DNA of 64,000 nucleotides, from positions 213,320 through 277,319 of the forward strand of contig NZ_LWLE01000038.1 of NCBI RefSeq assembly GCF_001905125.1, in the 5' to 3' direction. Source of the stretch: Streptomyces sp. TSRI0281 (lineage in GTDB: Bacteria; Actinomycetota; Actinomycetes; Streptomycetales; Streptomycetaceae). Shown one piece after another: positions 16,116 through 23,689 of the stretch. How positions within the stretch are numbered: position 1 is the stretch's first letter; each line of letters begins with the position of its first letter. Both the position numbers and the translations under genes were made by a program. A model generated the notes under the pieces. It ran no database searches. It worked only from the letters and a program-made list of their open reading frames with translations, and had not been told where the DNA came from.

Positions 16116-16148
16116 GCCCCGGTCACCGTGGGAAACGGCGACCGGGGT
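16116..16148. terminator. Bidirectional hairpin after merR
   Basis: GCCCCGGTC (16116-16124) pairs with GACCGGGG-T (16140-16148, one G-U), with an inner CCG/CGG extension. It lies between the convergent MerR and siderophore-interacting protein genes. Confidence 0.6.
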
Positions 16149-16251
16149 CCACGGACGAGCTGTCAGGGGGCGCACGCCGTCCCCGCGTCACGCCGCCTCC
16201 ACAACCGGGGCCGTCCCCGACCGGGGCAGTGCGCGTGACCGCGACCGCGCG

Positions 16252-17085
16252 TTACGCGGCGCTCTCCTGCTCGCGCTCCACCTGCTCGTTCCACTCGCGC
16301 TTGACGGCGCGCCAGGCGTCGTCGTTCTTCCCGAGGCGCCAGTAGCCGGAGATCGACAGCTGCTGGAGCGGGATCTTCCGGTCCAGTCGCAGATAGCGGC
16401 GGATCTCCTTCACGAAGCCCGCCTCGCCGTGCACGAACGCCTGTATCTCGCCCTCGGGGAAGTCCAGTGCCTTCACCGCCGCGGTCAGGGCCTCCCCGAC
16501 CGGACGGTCGCCGCGGTGCAGCCAGGTCACCGCCACCCCGTCGGGCGTCACGATCTTCTGCTCCTCCGAGGCGTCCGGCACCTCGATGAAGGCGTGCACC
16601 GGGGCGCCCGCGGGCATCTGCTCCAGCGCCGCGGCGATCGCGGGCAGCGCGCTCTCGTCACCGGCCAGCAGGTGCCAGCCCGCCGCGGCCCGCGGCCCGT
16701 ACCCACCGCCGGGTCCCAGGAACGTCACCTGCTCGCCCGGCCGCGCACGGGCCGCCCACGGTCCGGCGAGGCCCTCGTCGCCGTGCACCACGAAGTCGAT
16801 GGCCAGCTCGCGGGTCACCGGGTCCCAGGAGCGCACCGTGTAGGTGCGGGTGGTGGGCCACAGCTCACGGGGATACGCCTCGCGGATCGCTTCCATGTCG
16901 AACGGGTGCGCGTAGTCGGCGCCCTCGGGTGCGAAGCACAGCTTGACGTAGTGATCGGTGAACCCGGAGAGCGCGAAGCCGGCCAGTCCGTCACCGCCGA
17001 GGATCACCCGCACCATGTGCGGGGTGATCTGCTCGGTACGCAGGACCTGCGCACCCTGGGCCCTGGGTGCCTGCCGCTCTGCCAC
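16252..17085 (-). CDS. Siderophore-interacting FAD-binding protein (ferric-siderophore reductase)
   Basis: 277 residues of the SIP/ViuB family: an N-terminal FAD-binding barrel with the family's RTYTVRSWD flavin motif (near residue 77) and VVHGDEGLAGPWAARARPGE, then a C-terminal NAD(P)H-binding domain (GWHLLAGDESALPAIAAALE). These cytoplasmic enzymes reduce ferric siderophores to release iron. The start is GTG at 17085 with GGGAGA upstream; a longer start is possible at 17127 but lacks a ribosome site. An iron box lies 56 nt upstream, so DmdR/IdeR-type repression by iron is expected. No siderophore genes are adjacent. Confidence 0.92.
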   Translation of the reverse strand: MAERQAPRAQGAQVLRTEQITPHMVRVILGGDGLAGFALSGFTDHYVKLCFAPEGADYAHPFDMEAIREAYPRELWPTTRTYTVRSWDPVTRELAIDFVVHGDEGLAGPWAARARPGEQVTFLGPGGGYGPRAAAGWHLLAGDESALPAIAAALEQMPAGAPVHAFIEVPDASEEQKIVTPDGVAVTWLHRGDRPVGEALTAAVKALDFPEGEIQAFVHGEAGFVKEIRRYLRLDRKIPLQQLSISGYWRLGKNDDAWRAVKREWNEQVEREQESAA

Positions 17086-17140
17086 GAGGATCTCCCTGAT
17101 CTGGACGTACGGGGGCCCGGAAACCACCGGGCCGGAGAAG

Positions 17141-17159
17141 TTAGGTTTACCTAAGCTAG
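17141..17159. promoter_or_regulatory. Iron box (DmdR1/IdeR operator)
   Basis: The 19-bp sequence read on the minus strand, CTAGCTTAGGTAAACCTAA, matches the Streptomyces iron box TTAGGTTAGGCTAACCTAA at 15 of 19 positions. It lies upstream of the siderophore-interacting protein gene and just beyond the end of the exonuclease gene. Confidence 0.75.
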
Positions 17160-17163
17160 CACC

Positions 17164-18087
17164 TCATGCCCGAAGTGTGGAGAGCAGTCGCTGCAGAGCG
17201 CCGCCCAGACCCCACTGGTCCGAGAGCGCCTCAAGCGCTGCCGGGTCACGCGGCTCGTCGGGCAGGGCCGGATCGAAGTCGGGCAGCGGGACGTCACCGG
17301 CGACCCGGACCACCTTCGGCGCGACGGCGACGTAATCGCGCGCCTCGTCCAGCCGCTTGCGCTGCGAGGGCGTCAGCTTCGCGGCGGGGTCGTCCACGGC
17401 GGCCATGATCCCGGCCAGATCGCCGAAGGCGTCCAGCAGCTTGGCCGCCGTCTTCTCGCCGATGCCGGGAACGCCGGGCAGGCCGTCGCTGGGGTCGCCG
17501 CGCAGCAGGGCCAGATCCACGTAACCGGAACCGTCCACGCCGTACTTCTCGCGCAGCCACGCCTCATCCGTCATCTGGAGCATCCCGACACCCTTGAGCG
17601 GGTACAGCACCCGCACCTGCCGGGCGTCGTCGACCAGCTGGTAGAGGTCGCGGTCGCCCGTGACGATGTCGACGGGGCCGGTCGCCAGGCCGGTGAGCGT
17701 GCCGATCACGTCGTCCGCCTCGTACGGCGCGACTCCCACCCGGGCGATCCCGAGCGCGTCCAGCACGTCCTCGATGATCGGCACCTGCGGGGACAGCGTG
17801 TCAGGGGTGTCCTCCTCGTCGGCCAGCCCCTCCGCCGTCTCCACCGCCACCCGGTGCGCCTTGTACGTGGGGATCAGTTCGACCCGCCAGTGCGGCCGCC
17901 AGTCGGCGTCCCAGCAGGCGACCAGGTCGTCCGGCCGGTGGTCGTGCACCAGCCGGGTGATGAAGTCGAGGAGCCCGCGCACGGCGTTGACCGGGGTGCC
18001 GTCCGGTGCGCGGACCGAATCCGGGACGCCGAAATAGGCGCGGTAGTAGAGGGAAGCGGTGTCGAGGAGCATCAGGCGTCGCGTCAC
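17164..18087 (-). CDS. 5'-3' exonuclease (FEN/PolI N-terminal family)
   Basis: 307-residue stand-alone 5'-3' exonuclease like the N-terminal domain of DNA polymerase I; it cuts flaps and 5' ends during repair and lagging-strand maturation. Seen in order: the metal-ligand Asp in LMLLDTASLYYRAYFG, ACWDADWRPHWR, APYEADDVIGTL and DIVTGDRDLYQLVDD (acidic cluster), then the H3TH DNA-binding segment GDPSDGLPGVPGIGEKTAAKLLDAFGD. GTG start at 18087 with a GGGG tract just upstream. A longer in-frame start at 18240 is rejected because the added 51 residues do not resemble the family. It reads toward the iron box of the next gene. Confidence 0.93.
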   Translation of the reverse strand: MTRRLMLLDTASLYYRAYFGVPDSVRAPDGTPVNAVRGLLDFITRLVHDHRPDDLVACWDADWRPHWRVELIPTYKAHRVAVETAEGLADEEDTPDTLSPQVPIIEDVLDALGIARVGVAPYEADDVIGTLTGLATGPVDIVTGDRDLYQLVDDARQVRVLYPLKGVGMLQMTDEAWLREKYGVDGSGYVDLALLRGDPSDGLPGVPGIGEKTAAKLLDAFGDLAGIMAAVDDPAAKLTPSQRKRLDEARDYVAVAPKVVRVAGDVPLPDFDPALPDEPRDPAALEALSDQWGLGGALQRLLSTLRA

Positions 18088-18221
18088 ACCCCCGATGATG
18101 CCGCACCCCACTGACACCGGCTCAGAGGTGAGCTGAATCACTCTTGTGTTTGGTGTGCGTAAGTGTGGGCAGGCGCGCCAGCGGAGCGGACCACGTCGCA
18201 TTTTCAACCAATGCGCGTGCA

Positions 18222-18280
18222 GTGCGGACCGAATCCGCACCGCTCCACGGTCTGCCGGAGGGGGTGGCAGACCGTTTTCG
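18222..18280 (+). promoter_or_regulatory. Two-hairpin leader before the ABC transporter, second hairpin terminator-like
   Basis: Upstream of the transporter operon a 7-bp hairpin (GTGCGGA-CCGAA-TCCGCAC, 18222-18240) is followed by a 9-bp hairpin (CGGTCTGCC at 18248-18256 with GGCAGACCG at 18266-18274) that ends in TTTT (18275-18278). The GTG start is 22 nt further on. This could be an attenuator or an osmotic or small-molecule sensing leader. It matches no riboswitch that I recognise. Confidence 0.4.
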
Positions 18281-18300
18281 GTTCAACGCGTGAGGTGTAT

Positions 18301-19392
18301 GTGTCAAGGCTGCAAGCCGACCACTTGTACAAAGTGTTCGGCAGACGACCCGATCAAGCCGTGCGGAAACTCGAGAACGGCACCGGCCGAGACGAGCTGC
18401 GCGCCGACGGAACGACCGCAGCGGTGATCGACGCCTCGTTCACGGTGGAACCCGGCCAGATCTTCGTCGTGATGGGTCTCTCCGGTTCCGGCAAGTCCAC
18501 CTTGCTGCGGATGCTCAACGGACTGCTCGACGCCACGGCCGGACGCGTGCTGTTCGACGGCCAGGACCTGACCGCCCTGAGCCCCCGTGAACTGCGCCAC
18601 GTCCGCTCCTCCAAGATCAGCATGGTGTTCCAGCACTTTGCGCTCTTCCCCCACCGGAGCGTCCTGGAGAACGCCGCCTACGGCCTCGAAGTGCAGGGTG
18701 TGCCGCGCGCCGAGCGTGAGCAGCGCGCCGCCCAGGCGCTGGAGCTGACCGGTCTGGCCGGCTGGGAGAAGTCCTGGCCCGACGAACTTTCCGGCGGAAT
18801 GCAGCAGCGTGTGGGCCTGGCCCGTGCGCTGGCCACCGACGCCGACCTGCTGCTGATGGACGAGTCCTTCAGCGCGCTGGACCCGCTGATCCGCCGCGAC
18901 ATGCAGGATCAGCTGCTCGAACTCCAGAAGCGGCTCAAGAAGACCATCGTCTTCATCACCCACGACCTCAACGAGGCCATGCGCCTCGGTGACCGGATCG
19001 CCGTGATGCGCGACGGGCGGATAGTCCAGCAGGGCACCGCCGAGGACATCCTGGTCCGTCCGGCCAACGACTACGTCGCGTCGTTCATCCAGGACGTCGA
19101 CCGCTCCAGGGTGCTCACCGCCGGTTCGATCATGGAGCAGCCCGAGAAGGGCCGCTCGGACAAGGACCTGATCGCCGGAGCGCCCGCGACCGTGTCCGCC
19201 GAGACGCCGATCGCCGAGCTCTTCACGCCCTGCTCCACCAGTGGTGTGGCCGTGGCCGTCACCGGCGACCGGGGTCAGGTGATCGGTGTCGTGCCGCGCG
19301 CACGTCTGCTCGCCGCACTCGGCGAGGAACCGCGGGTCGAGCCCGTGAGCCCGTCCCGGTCCGACGTCAGGAAGGTGACCGCCGGTGCCTAG
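18301..19392 (+). CDS. Glycine betaine/proline ABC transporter ATP-binding protein (ProV/OpuAA-like)
   Basis: 363 residues. ABC ATPase with Walker A (GLSGSGKST), Q-loop (VFQHFALFPH), signature (ELSGGMQQRVGLARAL), Walker B (DLLLMDESFSALDP) and H-loop (FITHDLNEA), then a C-terminal CBS-like extension (TPIAELFTPCSTSGVAVAV) typical of OpuA-type ATPases that sense ionic strength. It drives uptake of compatible solutes such as glycine betaine under osmotic stress. GTG start at 18301 with GAGG 6 nt upstream. The end overlaps the permease gene by 8 nt. The paired hairpins before the gene suggest regulated transcription. Confidence 0.92.
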   Translation: MSRLQADHLYKVFGRRPDQAVRKLENGTGRDELRADGTTAAVIDASFTVEPGQIFVVMGLSGSGKSTLLRMLNGLLDATAGRVLFDGQDLTALSPRELRHVRSSKISMVFQHFALFPHRSVLENAAYGLEVQGVPRAEREQRAAQALELTGLAGWEKSWPDELSGGMQQRVGLARALATDADLLLMDESFSALDPLIRRDMQDQLLELQKRLKKTIVFITHDLNEAMRLGDRIAVMRDGRIVQQGTAEDILVRPANDYVASFIQDVDRSRVLTAGSIMEQPEKGRSDKDLIAGAPATVSAETPIAELFTPCSTSGVAVAVTGDRGQVIGVVPRARLLAALGEEPRVEPVSPSRSDVRKVTAGA

Positions 19393-22021
19393 GTTCACCT
19401 TCGGTGAATGGGTCGAGGACGCGGTCGACTGGCTCCAGTCGAACCTCACCTGGATCTTCGACGCCATCAAGGCCGTGCTCGGCGGGATGTACGACGGCGT
19501 CAACGCCGTGCTCGGCGGCGGTGAGCCGCTGCTGATGGCCGCGATCTTCGCCGTCATCGCGTTCTGGCTGCGCGGCGCGGTTCCGGCCGTTCTCACCTTC
19601 GCGGGCTTCGCCCTGATCGACTCCCTCGCCCTGTGGGACGAGGCCATGGCCACGCTCTCGCTGGTCGTCGTGGCAGCCGTCATCACCATCGTGATCGCGG
19701 TGCCCATGGGCATCTGGGCCGCGCGGAACAACAAGGTCAGTGCCGCGCTCCGGCCGGTGCTCGACGTCATGCAGACGATGCCGGCCTTCGTCTACCTGAT
19801 CCCCGGCGTCATGTTCTTCGGCGTCGGCGTCACCCCCGGCGTCATCGCCACCATCGTGTTCGCGATGCCCCCCGGCGTCCGGATGACCGAACTCGGCATC
19901 CGCCAGGTGGACAGCGAGCTGGTCGAGGCGGCCGAGGCGTTCGGCACCACACCCCGCGACACCCTGACCCGGGTCCAGCTGCCCCTCGCCCTGCCGACGA
20001 TCATGGCCGGTATCAACCAGGTCATCATGCTCGCGCTGTCGATGGTGGTCATCGGCGGCATGGCGGGCGCGGGCGGTCTCGGCGAGAAGGTGTACGCCGC
20101 GATCACCCAGCTCCAGGTCGGTCTAGCCGCCGAGAGCGGTATCGCCGTCGTCATCCTCGCCATGTACCTGGACCGGATGACCGGGGCGCTCAACGAGCGG
20201 GTCTCCCCGCTCGGCCGCCGCGCGGCGGCCAAGATCGCGTCCGGTGCGCGGGGCCTCAAGGTCACCCACTACAAGCCGGGCACCGCGGTCGCGATGATCG
20301 GTGTGGTCGTCCTCGCCCTGATCGCCGGCGGGCTCAACATCGCCGGCTCGGACGACGGCAGGAGCGCCGAGGCGGGCGACAGCGCGGACGTCGGCAAGGG
20401 CCAGAAGATCAACCTGGGCTACATCCCCTGGGACGAGGGCATCGCCTCCACCTTCCTCTGGAAGGAGCTCCTGGAGCAGCGCGGCTACACGACCGACATC
20501 AAGCAGCTCGACGCCGGTCCGCTCTACTCCGGCGTCGCCCGCGGGGACATCGACTTCCAGACGGACTCCTGGCTGCCGACCACCCACAAGGACTACTGGG
20601 ACAAGTACAGCTCCAAGATCGACGACCTCGGTTCGTGGTACGGGCCGACCTCGCTGGAGCTGACCGTTCCCTCGTACGTCAAGGGCATCGACTCGCTCGA
20701 TGACCTCAAGGGCCAGGGCAAGAAGTTCAACGGCAAGATCATCGGCATCGAGGCCAGCGCCGGAATGATGGGCACCCTCAACAAGAAGGTGCTCAAGGAG
20801 TACGGCCTGGAGGGCGAGTACAAGGTCGTCTCCTCCAGCACGTCCTCGATGCTCGCCGAGCTGAACGCCTCCATCAAGAAGAAGGAGCCGGTCGTGGTGA
20901 CCCTGTGGTCGCCGCACTGGGCCTACGGCAAGCACGACCTGAAGAAGCTCAAGGACCCCAAGGGCGCCTGGGGCAAGGGCGAGGACGTACACACCGTCGC
21001 CCACAAGGGCTTCGCCAAGAAGGCACCGCCGGTCGCCGAGTGGCTGAAGAAGTTCAAGCTCACCGAGGAGCAGCTCACCAGCCTGGAGAACGAGATCCAG
21101 ACCGCCGGCCAGGGCAAGGAGCAGGACGGCGTACGCGCCTGGCTGAAGAAGTCCCCCGGCCTCGTCGACAAGCTCGCCCCGCTGCCCAAGGGCGCCGGTG
21201 GCGCCCAGCAGCAGGGCAAGGACGCGGGCAAGACCGTCAACATGGGCTACTTCCCGTGGGACGAGGCCATCGCGAGCACGTACCTGTGGCAGAACATGCT
21301 GGAGGACCGCGGCTACCGGACGACCGTCAAGCAGCTCGACCCCGGACCGCTCTACACGGGGCTCGCGCAGGGCCAGATGGACGTCCAGTTCGACTCCTGG
21401 CTGCCGACGACGCACAAGGTCTACTGGGACAAGTACAAGGACAACCTCACCGACCTCGGTTCGTGGTACGGGCCGACGTCGCTGGAGCTGACCGTTCCCT
21501 CGTACGTCAAGGGCATCGACTCGCTCGATGACCTCAAGGGCCAGGGCAAGAAGTTCAACGGCAAGATCATCGGCATCGAGTCGAGCGCCGGGATGATGGG
21601 CACCCTGAACGAGAAGGTGCTCAAGGAGTACGGCCTGGAGGGCGAGTACAAGGTCGTCTCCTCCAGTACGTCCTCGATGCTGGCCGAGCTGAACCGCTCG
21701 ATCAAGAAGAAGGAGCCGGTCGTGGTGACCCTGTGGTCGCCGCACTGGGCCTACGGCAAGCACGACCTGAAGAAGCTCAAGGACCCCAAGGGTGCCTGGG
21801 GCAAGGGCGAGGAGATCCACACGGTCGCCAAGAAGGACTTCGCGAAGGACTTCCCGGAGCTGACCGGCTGGCTGAAGGACTTCAAGCTCAGTGAGGAGCA
21901 GCTGGCCTCGCTGGAGGTGGAGATCCAGAAGGGCGGCGCGGGCAAGGAGAAGGAGTCCGCCCGTCGCTGGATGGACGCCAACCCCGACGTGGCGGAGAAG
22001 CTGACGCCCGTCGGCAGCTGA
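19385..22021 (+). CDS. ABC permease fused to two tandem glycine-betaine-type substrate-binding domains
   Basis: 878 residues in one chain. Residues 1-about 310 form an OpuAB/ProW permease with about six helices and the EAA-like loop (ELVEAAEAFGTTPRDTLTRVQLPLALP). A helix near 298-316 tethers two OpuAC-type binding domains, about 340-600 and 617-878. Each begins with a motif NxGY(I/F)PWDE and carries DxDFQ/VQFDSWLPTTHK and GSWYGPTSLELTVPSYVKGI. The two domains share a stretch of about 120 nearly identical residues, and the DNA is nearly identical too (see the repeat entries). Two binding domains per chain could raise the local capture rate. Translationally coupled to the ATPase gene (8-nt overlap). 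A strong terminator follows. Confidence 0.92.
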   Translation: MPRFTFGEWVEDAVDWLQSNLTWIFDAIKAVLGGMYDGVNAVLGGGEPLLMAAIFAVIAFWLRGAVPAVLTFAGFALIDSLALWDEAMATLSLVVVAAVITIVIAVPMGIWAARNNKVSAALRPVLDVMQTMPAFVYLIPGVMFFGVGVTPGVIATIVFAMPPGVRMTELGIRQVDSELVEAAEAFGTTPRDTLTRVQLPLALPTIMAGINQVIMLALSMVVIGGMAGAGGLGEKVYAAITQLQVGLAAESGIAVVILAMYLDRMTGALNERVSPLGRRAAAKIASGARGLKVTHYKPGTAVAMIGVVVLALIAGGLNIAGSDDGRSAEAGDSADVGKGQKINLGYIPWDEGIASTFLWKELLEQRGYTTDIKQLDAGPLYSGVARGDIDFQTDSWLPTTHKDYWDKYSSKIDDLGSWYGPTSLELTVPSYVKGIDSLDDLKGQGKKFNGKIIGIEASAGMMGTLNKKVLKEYGLEGEYKVVSSSTSSMLAELNASIKKKEPVVVTLWSPHWAYGKHDLKKLKDPKGAWGKGEDVHTVAHKGFAKKAPPVAEWLKKFKLTEEQLTSLENEIQTAGQGKEQDGVRAWLKKSPGLVDKLAPLPKGAGGAQQQGKDAGKTVNMGYFPWDEAIASTYLWQNMLEDRGYRTTVKQLDPGPLYTGLAQGQMDVQFDSWLPTTHKVYWDKYKDNLTDLGSWYGPTSLELTVPSYVKGIDSLDDLKGQGKKFNGKIIGIESSAGMMGTLNEKVLKEYGLEGEYKVVSSSTSSMLAELNRSIKKKEPVVVTLWSPHWAYGKHDLKKLKDPKGAWGKGEEIHTVAKKDFAKDFPELTGWLKDFKLSEEQLASLEVEIQKGGAGKEKESARRWMDANPDVAEKLTPVGS
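20624..20985 (+). repeat. First copy of a 362-bp intragenic direct repeat
   Basis: Nearly identical to 21452-21813, exactly 828 bp (276 codons) downstream, with only scattered base changes. It encodes the core of the first substrate-binding domain. The identity is higher than the flanking parts of the same domains, which suggests recent gene conversion. Confidence 0.85.
21452..21813 (+). repeat. Second copy of the 362-bp intragenic direct repeat
   Basis: Partner of 20624-20985, in the same reading frame and orientation, inside the second substrate-binding domain. Recombination between the copies would delete 828 bp and leave a one-domain protein in frame. Confidence 0.85.
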
Positions 22022-22041
22022 TTTCGGCGCCTCGTCAACGA

Positions 22042-22076
22042 GGGGACGGTCCCGGTGTCGCACCGGGGCCGTCCCC
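22042..22076 (+). terminator. Terminator of the ABC transporter operon
   Basis: GGGGACGG (22042-22049) pairs with CCGTCCCC (22069-22076), and an inner CCCGGTG/CACCGGG stem closes on a TCG loop. It lies 20 nt after the stop codon. Confidence 0.8.
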
Positions 22077-22201
22077 TTCGGCATGGCCGAAAGAACGCCC
22101 CGGGGAGGTTTCCCGCTTCTTCGCCCGTGCTCCATCTCGGCAAACGATGTGCGTAGTGTGCTGGCAACCGGGAGGATGGCCAGGCGGGAGGGAGCCCGGA
22201 C

Positions 22202-22747
22202 ATGGACGAGAAGGAAGCACCGCGAGTGGGTGCCGCGGTCCGCCGACGGCGCAGAACCCTGGGGCTGACGCTGGCCTCGGTCGCCGCGCGCAGCGGACTG
22301 TCCGTGCCTTTCCTGAGCCAGATCGAGAACGAGCGCGCCCGCCCCAGTCCCCGGTCCCTGGACCGTGTCGCCGAAGCGCTGGAGACCACGACCGCGCGGC
22401 TGCGCGCCGCCGCCGACTCGGCACGCTCGGTGGATGTCGTGCGGGCGGGCGAGGGCGACGGGGTACGCCGCGTGGTGCGCGGCCGCCACCAGCTCAGCGC
22501 CCTGGAGTTCACCGGTGAGCAGGACCTCGGGCGCGAGTTCCAGCACCGGAACGACGAGGTGATGTACGTCGTCGAGGGCGCCGCCGAAGTGGAGGCCGAG
22601 GGGCAGGCGTACCGGCTGGAGCGCGGCGACACGCTCTTCCTGTCCGGCGGTGTACGGCACCGTTGGCGCGCCACCGTGCCGGAGACCCGGCTCCTGTTCG
22701 TCGCGGTGGCCGAGAACATCGACGCCACGTACGACTCCCGCCGCTGA
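22202..22747 (+). CDS. XRE-family regulator with C-terminal cupin domain
   Basis: 181 residues. The N-terminal helix-turn-helix (VGAAVRRRRRTLGLTLASVAARSGLSVPFLSQIENERARPS) is followed by a small cupin barrel (LGREFQHRNDEVMYVVEGAAEVE, YRLERGDTLFLSGGVRHRW). This architecture is common in regulators of small-molecule catabolism, with the ligand bound in the cupin. The last codons (SRR and the stop) lie inside a tandem 10-bp repeat. It could regulate the adjacent transporter or act elsewhere; nothing in the sequence decides. ATG start with GGAG-like sequence upstream. Confidence 0.85.
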   Translation: MDEKEAPRVGAAVRRRRRTLGLTLASVAARSGLSVPFLSQIENERARPSPRSLDRVAEALETTTARLRAAADSARSVDVVRAGEGDGVRRVVRGRHQLSALEFTGEQDLGREFQHRNDEVMYVVEGAAEVEAEGQAYRLERGDTLFLSGGVRHRWRATVPETRLLFVAVAENIDATYDSRR

Positions 22748-22800
22748 CCGCCGCTGACCGCCGCTGACCGCCGCTGACCGCCGCTGACCGCCGCTGACCG
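22741..22800. repeat. Six tandem copies of a 10-bp unit spanning a stop codon
   Basis: CCGCTGACCG is repeated six times without interruption, with the regulator's stop codon in the first copy. Each copy contains TGA in the same phase modulo 10, not modulo 3, so copy-number change would not extend the protein. A pair of imperfect 30-bp repeats (about 22814-22870, around CCGAAGACCGCTGCCA) follows. Probably slippage-prone simple sequence. Confidence 0.85.
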
Positions 22801-22981
22801 CCTCAGGCTGCCGACCGAAGACCGCTGCCATCCGAAGGCCGTTCCCGAAGACCGCTGCCACCCGAAGGCCGCCTCGGGCCGTTGACGCAGGCAGGCAGCC
22901 CCGGCCGCCGAGAGCCCGGCGCGGAGGGCCGCGAGTCCCCGCCGCCTCCGCGGCTGCCGTACGTCCCCGAAAGGCCCGCCC

Positions 22982-23689
22982 GTGCGTGTCGTCTCCCTGG
23001 TCCCCTCGCTCACCGAGGCCGTCGCCGTCACCGCACCCGGGCTGCTGGCCGGGGTCACCGACTGGTGCACCCACCCGCCGGACCTCACCGCCGCCCGGAT
23101 CGGCGGCACGAAGAACCCCGACGTGGCGGCCGTCGTCGCGCTGCGCCCCGATCTGGTCATCGCCAACGAGGAGGAGAACCGCGCACCGGACCTCGCCGCC
23201 CTGCGGGAGGCCGGACTCGATGTCATGGTCACCGAGATCCGCACCCTCGACGCGGCCTTCGCCGAACTGGAACGCGTCCTGGTCACCGGGTGCGGCCTCG
23301 CCCGGCCCCGCTGGCTGGACGAGGCCGAGGCCGCCTGGGCGGCGCTCCCGCCGCCGGGGACTCCGCGCCCCGCGATCGTGCCCGTCTGGCGCAGACCGTG
23401 GATGGTGCTGGGCCGCGACACGTTCGCCGGTGATCTGCTGGCCCGCCTCGGGGTGCGCAATGTCTACGCGGACCATGCCGAGCGCTATCCCCGTATCCCG
23501 CTCGCCGAGCTGAACGCGGCCGGAGCCGAACTGGTCGTGCTGCCCGACGAGCCGTACCGCTTCACCGCCGACGACGGACCCGAGGCGTTCCCCGCGCTGC
23601 CCGCCGCACTCGTCGACGGGCGCCACCTCACGTGGTACGGGCCGTCACTGGCAGCGGCGGCTTCGGCGCTGCGAGCAGCGCTCCGCTGA
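22982..23689 (+). CDS. Helical-backbone metal receptor (BtuF-like periplasmic-binding fold, no signal peptide)
   Basis: 235 residues of the TroA/BtuF fold: RVVSLVPSLTEAVAVTAPG at the start, RIGGTKNPDVAAVVALRPDLVIANEEEN, and a late block HLTWYGPSLAAAASALR. Relatives bind cobalamin or iron-siderophore for ABC import, but this protein has no signal peptide or lipobox and no transporter genes beside it, so it may be a cytoplasmic or orphan member. GTG start at 22982 with GAAAGG upstream. Its 3' end overlaps the convergent TDT transporter gene by 62 bp. Confidence 0.78.
   Translation: MRVVSLVPSLTEAVAVTAPGLLAGVTDWCTHPPDLTAARIGGTKNPDVAAVVALRPDLVIANEEENRAPDLAALREAGLDVMVTEIRTLDAAFAELERVLVTGCGLARPRWLDEAEAAWAALPPPGTPRPAIVPVWRRPWMVLGRDTFAGDLLARLGVRNVYADHAERYPRIPLAELNAAGAELVVLPDEPYRFTADDGPEAFPALPAALVDGRHLTWYGPSLAAAASALRAALR

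Noticed and set aside
22741..22800. Possible CRISPR-like array
   Set aside because: Units are 10 bp with no spacers and no cas genes; simple tandem repeat.
20123..23626. A 1167-codon open frame on the minus strand
   Set aside because: It runs opposite the permease-binding protein, XRE and metal-receptor genes, is low complexity with GGQRRSAA-type repeats from the decamer array, and matches no fold. It is a typical GC-rich shadow frame.
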